Source: CAYWJA01 sp964458485 (GTDB lineage: Bacteria; Patescibacteriota; Gracilibacteria; UM-FILTER-43-11). Taken from it: a DNA stretch of 64,000 nucleotides. The stretch spans positions 37,004 to 101,003 of the forward strand of contig CAYWJA010000002.1 in assembly GCA_964458485.1 (NCBI GenBank), given 5' to 3'. Positions 34,460 through 41,796 of the stretch are shown in pieces; position 1 is the first letter of the stretch; each line of letters opens with the position of its first letter. The position numbers were made by a program, and so were the translations under genes. Below the pieces are notes generated by a model, which worked only from the letters and a program-made list of their open reading frames with translations, did no database searches and was not told where the DNA came from.

Positions 34460-34762
34460 TTAGTGTGGTACCCGCGGTAGGAATCCTCTCGCTGTGCCCC
34501 GATGTACATCGGGGCTTGCTTCTAGTACTCAAATAGTCTTCGCATTGCTCGCAACCACGCTCGCAAGCTCATCCTTTTTCGTATTTCTTACATTCTCGCT
34601 CCCCTTCGACTATGCTCAGGGTCACTCCGAGGTCGAGCTTCGTAATATTCGCTTACGGCCTGGCGGCCTACGCTCGTTTACTCATGCGAACCTTTTACGG
34701 TTCGCTTCCCAACTGCATTATTAAAAACATTTACCACATCTTCGATGGGTAAATATTTTTTA
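34460..34762. other. Non-coding segment between a tRNA-Arg end fragment and tRNA-Arg
   Basis: No gene is seen. It begins with a 20-bp copy of the tRNA-Arg 3' end (34466-34485), then an 18-bp perfect palindrome ccccgatgtacatcgggg (34497-34514), GC-richer sequence unlike the surroundings with cgctcgcaa-type words, and ends with the tRNA 3' flank. Confidence 0.6.
34466..34485. repeat. 20-bp duplicate of the tRNA-Arg 3' end (att-like)
   Basis: tggtacccgcggtaggaatc here is identical to 34763-34782, the CCA end, acceptor and T-stem of tRNA-Arg, 297 bp away in direct orientation. This is the footprint expected after site-specific integration into a tRNA 3' end. Confidence 0.85.
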
Positions 34763-34838
34763 TGGTACCCGCGGTAGGAATCGAACCTACGACCTTCAGC
34801 TTAGAAGGCTGCTGCTCTATCCACTGAGCTACGCGGGC
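34763..34838 (-). tRNA. tRNA-Arg (TCT)
   Basis: 76 nt including an encoded CCA. The acceptor GCCCGCG pairs with CGCGGGT (one G-T at the first pair). D-arm GCTCAGTGGATAGAGC, anticodon loop CTTCTAA giving TCT (reads AGA), T-arm GTAGGTTCGATTCCTAC. The 3' end is duplicated at 34466-34485. Confidence 0.96.
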
Positions 34839-34935
34839 CTGTAGATGCGATTTATATTTTACTTGTTTTTTTGATAAAATCCAGTTCAATATAGATTAAA
34901 GTTGTAAGATTTAAGATTTAAGTTACAATTTGGTC

Positions 34936-36051
34936 ATGAAGATAGCTGTCTTGATTTCCGGCGGTGTGGATAGCTCAGTTGCTTTACGTCTACTAAAAGA
35001 TGAAGGTCATGATTTGACTGCTTTTTATTTAAAAATTTGGCTGGAAGACGAACTTTCTTATCTGGGCAGTTGCCCCTGGGAAGAAGACCTTGAATATGTT
35101 CGTAAGGTTTGCAAAGAGGCTGATGTACCCCTTGAGGTCATATCAATGCAAAAAGAATATTGGGACAAAGTTGTAAAATATACAATTAAAGAATGTAGAG
35201 TAGGAAGAACTCCTAATCCTGATATTTTTTGTAATCAGATGATTAAATTCGGATCTTTCTACGATAAAATCGATAGCTCATTCGAAAAAGTAGCAACTGG
35301 GCACTATGCCCAAATAAGTCTCAAGTGCGAGTGCCCGCCCGTGCCGGTACGGACTGGCGAGTCTCAAGTCTGTGATCATAAAGATTGTTACTTTTTACTT
35401 AAAAAAGCACCAGATCCGGTTAAGGATCAAACATATTTTTTATCTCACTTAAGTCAAGATCAGCTTAGTCGTGCCATGTTTCCTATCGGAAAATATACAA
35501 AGGAGGAAGTGCGTCAGCTTGCTAAAAAATATAATTTACCAAATCAAAATCGCAAGGATAGTCAGGGTATTTGCTTTCTTGGTAAAATTCCATATCGTGA
35601 ATTTATAAAAGAGCATCTTGGGGAGATGGAGGGTGATTTTGTTGATCAGAAAACCGGCGATATCGTCGGGCAACACAAAGGCCACTTCCTTTATACAATC
35701 GGTCAACGCACTGGTCTTGGGCTTTCTGGTGGCCCTTGGTTTGTGGTAGATAAAGATCCTAAAAAAAATATAATTTATTTGGCTAATGGGTATGATCCAC
35801 AAGAAGTTTATAAGGATGAGTTTGAGGTGGTGAATTTTCACTTGATATCTCCAGAAAGTGAGCAAGCGCTTGCTCACTTTCGTGGGCAAGTTAAAATCCG
35901 TCATGGTGCATCAAGCCATGATTGCACAGTTGAATCAGTTGGTGATGGGCTGTACGTAAAACTAAAAAAACCAGTACATGGTGTTGCACCAGGGCAGTTT
36001 GCAGTGTTTTACGATGAGGATGTGTGTTTGGGTGGGGGGATGATAATTTAA
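34936..36051 (+). CDS. mnmA: tRNA-specific 2-thiouridylase MnmA
   Basis: ATP-dependent enzyme that makes 2-thiouridine at the wobble position of Lys, Glu and Gln tRNAs. I chose the ATG at 34936 (MKIAVLISGGVDSS); the TTG two codons earlier is less likely. The PP-loop is ISGGVDSSVA. The catalytic Cys pair is in GRTPNPDIFCNQMIKFG and DSQGICFLGKIPYREF. The active-site region TGHYAQI is followed by about 20 extra residues (SLKCECPPVPVRTGESQ) encoded by a CTCAAGT-type repeat at 35317-35371, before the normal YFLLKKAPDPVKDQTYFL. A perfect 28-bp palindrome lies at 35854-35881 in the C-terminal barrel. The two insertions make it a good place to look for repeat invasion of genes. Confidence 0.95.
   Translation: MKIAVLISGGVDSSVALRLLKDEGHDLTAFYLKIWLEDELSYLGSCPWEEDLEYVRKVCKEADVPLEVISMQKEYWDKVVKYTIKECRVGRTPNPDIFCNQMIKFGSFYDKIDSSFEKVATGHYAQISLKCECPPVPVRTGESQVCDHKDCYFLLKKAPDPVKDQTYFLSHLSQDQLSRAMFPIGKYTKEEVRQLAKKYNLPNQNRKDSQGICFLGKIPYREFIKEHLGEMEGDFVDQKTGDIVGQHKGHFLYTIGQRTGLGLSGGPWFVVDKDPKKNIIYLANGYDPQEVYKDEFEVVNFHLISPESEQALAHFRGQVKIRHGASSHDCTVESVGDGLYVKLKKPVHGVAPGQFAVFYDEDVCLGGGMII
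35317..35371. repeat. CTCAAGT-type hairpin element inserted in frame in mnmA
   Basis: agtctcaagtgcgagtgccc opens it and gcgagtctcaagtct closes it, with gtgccggtacggac in the centre. The flanks match the intergenic words at 18556, 19898, 32089 and 62150. Confidence 0.8.
35854..35881. repeat. Perfect 28-bp palindrome inside mnmA
   Basis: gaaagtgagcaagc followed by gcttgctcactttc; both arms are exact complements. It encodes ESEQALAHF. Confidence 0.9.
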
Positions 36052-36169
36052 TTTCAGATCTCAGAATTCAGATCTCAGATGCGATTCTACATTTTGTATG
36101 TATCATTTTAATAAGTTGAATACTAAATAATAAAATACTAAATGTGATTCTGAAATCAGAAATCTGAAA
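36052..36169. repeat. Word-repeat hairpin between mnmA and nadA (convergent)
   Basis: Left arm cagatctcagaattcagatc, right arm gattctgaaatcagaaatct repeated up to the nadA stop. Confidence 0.7.
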
Positions 36170-37177
36170 TCAGAAATGTTTCTCTGAAACCTTAACCATC
36201 TTATTCAACGCTTTTTTGGCTTTTTTTATAACTTCATACGGCAAATCAATAATTTGATCTTTAGTAGGGGATTTGAGTGCCTGCAAAACATCTTTTAACA
36301 TTATTTGTTTCATGTAAGGACAAAGAGCGCAAGATCCAACTATTCGTTTTTCCGGATGTTCCACTTTCATCCTGTCAGATAGACCACATTCAGTGGCGAG
36401 CATTACTTCTTTTGCATCAGTTCTATCTACATACTTAATCATTCCTTCGGTACTACCCACCATGTCGACTTTTTCGACAACAGATGGCATGCATTCTAAA
36501 TGTGCAAGAATTTTTGCCTTTGGATATTCTTCTCGTATTTCATCAACAGTTTCTGGCTTGAATTCTTCATGAACAATACATTTGCCATGCCACGGTATTA
36601 TCCTTTTTTTTGTTAATGGCTGAAGGTTTTTTGCCATGAGCACGTCTGGTAGAAAAATAACTTTTCTTTGCGGCATATGTTCAATAATTTTTAGTGCATT
36701 AGATGAGGTACAACATGCATCACACTGTGCTTTTACTTCTGCAGTTGTATTTACATAACAAACAACACTTGCTGTTGGGTATTGTTTACGCATTCTTTTC
36801 ACATCCTCCGCAGTTATTGATTCTGCCAAAGAACAACTGGCTACAGTTGGCACTAGAACTTGTTTTTTTGGATTCATTATTTTTGCAGTCTCTGCCATAA
36901 AATGTACGCTGCAAAAGAGAATTGTTTTTGCATTTGTTTTTGCAGCATTCTTACTTAACCCATAAGAATCCCCAACGTAGTCTGCTATACCATAAATTAT
37001 ATCCGGAGTTAGATAAGAATGAGCCAAAATAATTGCGTCTTTTTCTTTTTTTAACTGATTTATTTCAAGTGTCATTGGCGCAATAACAGCGCAGTCTGGT
37101 TCTGACCATCCGGCTTTGGATAGTTTTTTATATAAACGATTAACCTCTTTGTTGATTTCAGATTCAGTGAATTTCAT
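36170..37177 (-). CDS. nadA: Quinolinate synthase NadA
   Basis: [4Fe-4S] enzyme condensing iminoaspartate with dihydroxyacetone phosphate to quinolinate in de novo NAD synthesis. At 335 residues it is of normal length. Visible are ILAHSYLTPDI and DYVGDSYGLS at the N-terminus, FCSVHFMAETAKI, VVCYVNTTAEVKAQCD, AHLECMPSVV, MVGSTEGMIKYV, ATECGLSDRM and GSCALCPYMKQI; the conserved Cys in these motifs supply the cluster. nadB and nadC are not in the window, so the NAD pathway here cannot be confirmed as complete. Confidence 0.96.
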   Translation of the reverse strand: MKFTESEINKEVNRLYKKLSKAGWSEPDCAVIAPMTLEINQLKKEKDAIILAHSYLTPDIIYGIADYVGDSYGLSKNAAKTNAKTILFCSVHFMAETAKIMNPKKQVLVPTVASCSLAESITAEDVKRMRKQYPTASVVCYVNTTAEVKAQCDACCTSSNALKIIEHMPQRKVIFLPDVLMAKNLQPLTKKRIIPWHGKCIVHEEFKPETVDEIREEYPKAKILAHLECMPSVVEKVDMVGSTEGMIKYVDRTDAKEVMLATECGLSDRMKVEHPEKRIVGSCALCPYMKQIMLKDVLQALKSPTKDQIIDLPYEVIKKAKKALNKMVKVSEKHF

Positions 37178-37288
37178 TGATATGACTTTATGTTAAAAAG
37201 GTCCAGATGTCCAGAGATCAAAAGATTTGCAACTTTGTGTTAAATTTGATAAATTAAAAATGTTTTTATTACATAAACAAAAATAAAT

Positions 37289-37675
37289 ATGACAGTATCA
37301 GTTTTTATTGCAAAATTATTTGCAATTATATATTTAGTAGTAGGTATTGGTTTTCTTATAAATCCAGATTATTACAAAAAAGCTATAGTGGATATGCTTA
37401 AAAATAAAGGAGCTATGTATGTTGGGGGTTTGATGGCTTTAGTTGTGGCATATTTACTGGTAACATTTCATAATGCCTGGGCGATGCATTGGGCAGTTGC
37501 TATTACCATTCTTGGTTATGCAGCATTTATAAAGGGGATTTTATTTCTTATCGCGCCAGAATGGTTCGTGGATTCAACAGTTAAAATGTTCAAAAGAAAG
37601 GGTATGATTACATTTATGGGTGCTTTTGCATTTATTTTAGGTGCATATTTTGCTTACTTCGGGTTTGTGGCATAG
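37289..37675 (+). CDS. Small four-helix membrane protein with an internal duplication
   Basis: A 128-residue integral membrane protein I do not recognise by name. Two halves are alike: FLINPDYYKKAIVDMLKNKG in the first and FLIAPEWFVDSTVKMFKRKG in the second, each followed by a Gly/Ala-rich membrane helix (MYVGGLMALVVAYLL; MITFMGAFAFILGAYFAYF). Each half is thus helix - amphipathic loop - helix, which suggests tandem duplication. It is upstream of the hydEFG region but separated by non-coding repeats. Function unknown; DUF2065-like small membrane proteins are a possible comparison. Confidence 0.8.
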   Translation: MTVSVFIAKLFAIIYLVVGIGFLINPDYYKKAIVDMLKNKGAMYVGGLMALVVAYLLVTFHNAWAMHWAVAITILGYAAFIKGILFLIAPEWFVDSTVKMFKRKGMITFMGAFAFILGAYFAYFGFVA

Positions 37676-37875
37676 TTATTCCGAAAACCTTTCGATCCCG
37701 ATGTACATCGGGACGGCCTTTCCAAACAAGTGTTTTCGCTCTACAAAAAGTTCGCTTAGCTTCGATTTTTTTAGCTTCGGGGCCCTGCGGAGCGTACCCA
37801 AAGCTAAAAAATTTTTACGCATGCTCACCTTTTTCCGAGCTCACTTATTTATATATACAGCTATTATAATGGTCT
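37676..37875. other. Intergenic region with a palindrome shared with the tRNA-Arg spacer
   Basis: No gene is seen. The 18-bp perfect palindrome tcccgatgtacatcggga (37696-37713) shares its 16-bp core with the one at 34497-34514. The rest is GC-richer and low in coding character. Confidence 0.55.
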
Positions 37876-37963
37876 TCAAAAGTACAAATCTCTTTCGCCT
37901 TTTTCAATCCGAACAAGTCGTTTTATAGTTTCTTTACGGCGGGTTTTGCCATCAATCTTTTTT
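37876..37963 (-). pseudogene. Remnant of a second hydG-like 3' end
   Basis: Read on the minus strand, 27 or so codons give IDGKTRRKETIKRLVRIEKG and ERDLYF then TGA. The intact HydG at 39111 ends IDDNNRRKETIKRLARIEKG and ERDLYF. About 22 of 26 residues match, including the stop position. No start or upstream radical-SAM core is present; the preceding membrane-protein gene runs into it in another frame. It is probably the stump of a duplicated or recombined hydG. Confidence 0.8.
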
Positions 37964-38326
37964 AAAAATTTTATTATACATTTTGTATTGCAATAACTTT
38001 GGACCTATCAATAAACCTATACCTATAGCAATAATTAAAATAGGAATAATAGGTATTTTGAATCCAATATAATTTTCTAACCCAGATAGTAATGCTAATA
38101 TTCCAATTATTATAGTAAAGTAGCTTATTTTAAGGTTGTATAAATGACGGACTGCATTAAGACTTAGTAATATGATACCTACACCGAGTAGCCACGTATT
38201 TTCTGGCAATCGCCCTTCCGGGAGCATCCATAAAACTCCAATCATTATTAAAAAGAGTGCCCATGCAATGGAGTCTAGGCGTGCACTTAGCGCAAATTTT
38301 TGAATTTTAGATAATAGTTGAGTCAT
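37952..38326 (-). CDS. Small membrane protein, LiaF/DUF5668-like
   Basis: A 124-residue protein with about four membrane helices (SIAWALFLIMIGVLWML, NTWLLGVGIILLSLNAV, YFTIIIGILALLSGL, IIPILIIAIGIGLLIG). The 'alternating helix with GxxLL' pattern resembles the N-terminal membrane part of LiaF-like or DUF5668 proteins. It ends in a basic tail that overlaps the hydG remnant. It starts 13 nt after the stop of the methyltransferase-like gene at 38340, so the two are probably one operon. Function unknown. Confidence 0.7.
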   Translation of the reverse strand: MTQLLSKIQKFALSARLDSIAWALFLIMIGVLWMLPEGRLPENTWLLGVGIILLSLNAVRHLYNLKISYFTIIIGILALLSGLENYIGFKIPIIPILIIAIGIGLLIGPKLLQYKMYNKIFKKD

Positions 38327-38339
38327 AGTTTTTTGGTTA

Positions 38340-39026
38340 TCAAAATATAAAAGGGATAAATCTAGCTTTAACTTTTTTCATATATTCTTTGTATCCCTCT
38401 AAATTTTTAGCAAGCATTTTTTCTTCCAATATAGAGCGAATTGTGAGGGTTATGATTAGTGCTACGGATGTATAAATTCCCCACATAGAGCTTAAGAGCA
38501 GTGCACTGGATATCACCATAAGATAAATAGCAGCATACATTGGGTGCCTTATATAGCCATATAATCCTGTAGAAATAACTTTGTGCCCTCTTTCTTTTTG
38601 AATTTTTACAACAGGTGCCAGATAGGTGTTTTGTTTAAAAGTGGCAGATAGTAAAATAATTGAAAGTAAAAATCCGACAACGCCAATTATTTGTATCCAC
38701 AAAGGAAATTCCTGGGTCCAGCCAAATCTTTGTGAATCTAGTGGCATTATTACAAGCCATCCCATAAAAAATATGAATGTGAATGTAAGAAGAATTTTAT
38801 CCCACATATTTTGATCTTTTTGATAAGGGGATTTCATTCTTTCCTTCATTAATCCAGGATCTTTTATAAGAATAAGAAGGGTTGATAGTATCATTCCTAT
38901 AAAAAGTATTGTAAATCTCCACCCAGGTAACCAAGCCCAATTGCCACCAAGTCCGAACATAACGGCCATTGTTAATATAAGGTATGTTGGGATGCCGATG
39001 ATAATTTTTAAATAGATTTTTTTCAT
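38340..39026 (-). CDS. Isoprenylcysteine carboxyl methyltransferase (ICMT)-family membrane protein
   Basis: A 228-residue membrane protein with five or six helices. The C-terminal signature is GLYGYIRHPMYAAIYLM (about residues 158-174), the SAM-binding RHPxY motif of the ICMT/phospholipid methyltransferase superfamily, followed by RSILEEKMLAKNLEGYKEYM with the conserved Glu-Glu and Y-x2-Y pattern. Bacterial members methylate diverse lipids or small molecules, and the substrate is not predictable. It is followed by the small membrane gene at 37952 on the same strand. Confidence 0.88.
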   Translation of the reverse strand: MKKIYLKIIIGIPTYLILTMAVMFGLGGNWAWLPGWRFTILFIGMILSTLLILIKDPGLMKERMKSPYQKDQNMWDKILLTFTFIFFMGWLVIMPLDSQRFGWTQEFPLWIQIIGVVGFLLSIILLSATFKQNTYLAPVVKIQKERGHKVISTGLYGYIRHPMYAAIYLMVISSALLLSSMWGIYTSVALIITLTIRSILEEKMLAKNLEGYKEYMKKVKARFIPFIF

Positions 39027-39042
39027 AAATTTTATAATTACT

Positions 39043-39117
39043 TGATCTTTTAAATTACCTGATTTCCCAATTTCTTAATTTCTTAATCGTATAATTGAGT
39101 AATTGGGTAATCAAAAG
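39043..39117. repeat. Word-repeat hairpin after hydG
   Basis: attacttgatcttttaaatt and acctgatttcccaatttctt on the left, aattgagtaattgggtaatc on the right; the right arm touches the hydG stop. Confidence 0.65.
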
Positions 39118-40487
39118 TATAAATCCCTTTCACCCTTTTCTATACGAGCTAATCTTTTTATGGTTTCTTTACGGCGGTTATTGTCATCTATCTGATTTAA
39201 GTATTTTATGATGATTTTTTTACCCCTCTTTTTAGTATCCGGTGAAGCGTAGTCTTCCAGATACTCCTTAAACGTTAATATCGCATTAGGGCGACAGAGA
39301 TGGTGGATATTACCGGGTTTTGCTATATCCATAAAAGCTTCACCTGTTCTTCCTTTGCGATAACAGGCAGTACAGAAACTTGGTAAAAGGTTTTGTTTTA
39401 AAATACCCTGTGTTACTTCATCTAAAGTGCGATGATCTGCAGTTGTAAATTGAGTGAGTGCTTTATTTTTACCATATCCACCAGGTGAAGTTCTGGATGC
39501 TGCACTGGTTTGTGAAATTCCTATATGGAATGCTTTTTCACGCACTTCCGGCCTCTCACGTGTTGAGATTATCATACCGGTATATGGTACAGCTAATCGG
39601 AGTACTGCGATAATTTGCAGAAGTTCTTTTTCACTTACTTTATATGGCAAATTTATATTCACGGTATCTGCCGGCTGAAAGCGTGGGACTGAAATAGTAT
39701 GCGGACCTACTCCATATTTTTTATCCAGATATTGCGCATGAGAAGTAAGCGCAAGTACTTCAAATTTATAATCATAAAGTCCGAATAAAACACCGATCCC
39801 TATATCATCCAGACCAGCTTCGAATGCACGATTATGCGCAAATAATTGTCGTTCATAGTCCGCCTTTGGTCCTTTATGGAGCTTCTTATATGTTTCTCGA
39901 TGATAAGTTTCCTGAAAAAGTTGGTAAGTGCCTATCTCAGCAGCTTTAAGTTTTTTATAATCTTCTACGGTAGTGGCAGCAATGTTTACATTAACCCTCC
40001 TGATTTCACCGTTTTTGGATTTGGTTTTGTAGATTGTTTTAATGGTATCTACCACGTAATCGATAGGATTATTACTTGGGTCTTCCCCAAATTCCAACAG
40101 AAGTCTTTTATGCCCCATATCTATCAGGATTTTTGTTTGTTGTTCAACTTCTTTTAGTGTCAGCTTTTTACGCGGAGTCTTATTTGAACAATGAAATCCA
40201 CAATACTTACAATCGTTTATACAGTGGCTAGAGATGTAAAGTGGGGCAAAAAATACAAGCCGTTCACCATAAATAGTTTTTTTTATTTCATGCGCAGTTT
40301 TAAATATTTCATCCCATAATCTTTTATTTTTTACATGTAAGAGGTAGCCAATTTCTTTTAAGCTTAACCCTCTTCTATTAGATGCTTTTTTGAGTATATT
40401 TAAAACATCTTCTTTTTTCGGAGATTTAGTTTTTTCGAGTATGGCTTTGATCTGTTTTTCGTCTATAATGTTTTTGGAGGTTGGCAT
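39111..40487 (-). CDS. hydG: [FeFe]-hydrogenase maturase HydG
   Basis: Radical SAM tyrosine lyase that makes CO and CN ligands for the H-cluster of [FeFe]-hydrogenase. At 458 residues it is of normal length. The radical SAM cluster motif is HCINDCKYCGFHC (about residues 85-97). LLEFGEDPSNNPIDYV, QLFQETYHRETYKKLHKG, IGVLFGLYDY, VPRFQPADTVN and ISTRERPEVR are HydG/ThiH-family stretches. The C-terminal auxiliary-cluster motif is CTACYRKGRTGEAFMDIAKP. ThiH is excluded by this C-terminal domain and by the hydE and hydF genes next door. It is divergent from hydE across a 134-bp spacer. Confidence 0.96.
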   Translation of the reverse strand: MPTSKNIIDEKQIKAILEKTKSPKKEDVLNILKKASNRRGLSLKEIGYLLHVKNKRLWDEIFKTAHEIKKTIYGERLVFFAPLYISSHCINDCKYCGFHCSNKTPRKKLTLKEVEQQTKILIDMGHKRLLLEFGEDPSNNPIDYVVDTIKTIYKTKSKNGEIRRVNVNIAATTVEDYKKLKAAEIGTYQLFQETYHRETYKKLHKGPKADYERQLFAHNRAFEAGLDDIGIGVLFGLYDYKFEVLALTSHAQYLDKKYGVGPHTISVPRFQPADTVNINLPYKVSEKELLQIIAVLRLAVPYTGMIISTRERPEVREKAFHIGISQTSAASRTSPGGYGKNKALTQFTTADHRTLDEVTQGILKQNLLPSFCTACYRKGRTGEAFMDIAKPGNIHHLCRPNAILTFKEYLEDYASPDTKKRGKKIIIKYLNQIDDNNRRKETIKRLARIEKGERDLYF

Positions 40488-40621
40488 GTTGATAATTTAA
40501 CACTTTTTTAATAGGATTTGTAGGATTTGTGTGATTTGTAAGATTTTTGGGATATTTTACTTAGTAAATCAGAAAATAATCCCAAAAATCACAAAAGTCC
40601 TACAAATCCCAAAGTTCTCAA
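40488..40621. repeat. Word-repeat hairpin in the divergent hydG-hydE spacer
   Basis: Left arm aggatttgtaggatttgtgt and gatttgtaag, centre gggatattttacttagtaaa, right arm cccaaaaatcacaaaagtcc and tacaaatccc. The hairpin fills the space where both promoters should be. Confidence 0.75.
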
Positions 40622-41692
40622 ATGAAAGATAATGAATTAAAGCATTGGCTCAAAACAACCGGCAAAGAGCAACAAGAGCTATTCGCCGAGGCAAATCGTG
40701 TTCGGGAAAAAGTAATCGGAAAAAATGTTTACTTCCGTGGTATTATTGAATATTCAAATATTTGTGAGAAAAACTGTTATTACTGTGGTATACGTAAAGG
40801 AAATGAAAAGGTTAATCGTTATAGAATGAGCCTGAAGGAAATTAAGGATTGTCTGGATTTTATTAAACGCGCCAAATACGGTTCTGTGGTTTTGCAGTCT
40901 GGTGAACTCAATACTCTTTCCACTAAATCATTTCTTTTGGGGTTAGTTGATTATGTGCATACCAGATATCCGGATTTGGGGATTACTCTTTCATGTGGAG
41001 AGTTCTCTTATACATTTTTAAAGAAATTAAAAGAGGCCGGTGCACATCGTTATCTAATTCGCGTGGAAACCAGTGTTCCGGAATTGTATAAAAAGCTTCA
41101 TCCAGTTACCCATTCCCTGGCAAACAGAATTGCATGTATGAAGGATTTAAAGAAGCTTGGATATCAGGTTGGCTGTGGCAATATGATTGGATTACCTGGT
41201 CAAACACTTGATCATATAATTGCGGATTTAAAGTTTTTCAAAGAAATGGATTTTGATATGTTTGGCCTTGGGCCTTATGTAATTCATGAAGACACACCTC
41301 TTTCTAATAAAGTTGTTCAAAAATGGTGGAAGGCAAATAAAGAGAAAATTTTTAATATGACCTTGAATTTTATTGCCTTGCTTCGCATTACAATGCCTAC
41401 TTGCAATATTGCGGCGGCAACTGCGCTTGATGTTTTTGATAAGCAAGGTAGAGTTATGGCTTTAAAAGCAGGTGCTAATGTAATTATGCCTTCCGTAACT
41501 CCGAATAAATATCGCAATGATTATCTTTTGTATCAAAATAAACCTTGCGTAGATGGCCATGCACATATTTGTGCAGGATGTAGTGTTAATAAGGTGAGGT
41601 TGGCAGGGTTGAATCCTGTACTTGGGGTAAGAGGGGATGCAATTCATTATATTGATAGATTGAAAAAGTGTTTAAAATATAATAAATTTTAA
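40622..41692 (+). CDS. hydE: [FeFe]-hydrogenase maturase HydE
   Basis: Radical SAM enzyme of H-cluster assembly. At 356 residues it has the CX3CX2C motif in NICEKNCYYCGIRKGN (about residues 49-64), RYRMSLKEIKDCLDF, VVLQSGELNT, TLSCGEFSYTFLKKLKEAGA, YLIRVETSVPELYKKLHP, GCGNMIGLPGQT and FGLGPYVIHEDTPL, all typical of HydE. BioB and PylB are the other relatives; the neighbouring hydF and hydG decide for HydE. hydF follows after a palindromic element. No hydrogenase subunit gene (hydA) is in the window. Confidence 0.96.
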   Translation: MKDNELKHWLKTTGKEQQELFAEANRVREKVIGKNVYFRGIIEYSNICEKNCYYCGIRKGNEKVNRYRMSLKEIKDCLDFIKRAKYGSVVLQSGELNTLSTKSFLLGLVDYVHTRYPDLGITLSCGEFSYTFLKKLKEAGAHRYLIRVETSVPELYKKLHPVTHSLANRIACMKDLKKLGYQVGCGNMIGLPGQTLDHIIADLKFFKEMDFDMFGLGPYVIHEDTPLSNKVVQKWWKANKEKIFNMTLNFIALLRITMPTCNIAAATALDVFDKQGRVMALKAGANVIMPSVTPNKYRNDYLLYQNKPCVDGHAHICAGCSVNKVRLAGLNPVLGVRGDAIHYIDRLKKCLKYNKF

Positions 41693-41696
41693 ACCT

Positions 41697-41782
41697 CCTT
41701 TGTCATTTCGACCCTGTGGAGAAATCCCTTAGAAAAATCGATATAACAAAGGGATCCCTCCACAGGGTCGGGATGACAAAAA
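41697..41782. repeat. TTTGTCAT-type palindromic element between hydE and hydF
   Basis: ctttgtcatttcgaccctgt to acagggtcgggatgacaaaa, with inner aaatccctt/aagggatcc arms. It matches 5226-5311 in ends and inner words. It is an open frame in phase with hydF, but is outside the chosen start. Confidence 0.8.
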
Positions 41783-41796
41783 GAAAAATAGTATAT

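Noticed and set aside
34496..34724. Open frame between the Fic gene and tRNA-Arg
   Set aside because: It covers the palindrome and the tRNA-end duplicate segment and has no recognisable protein features.
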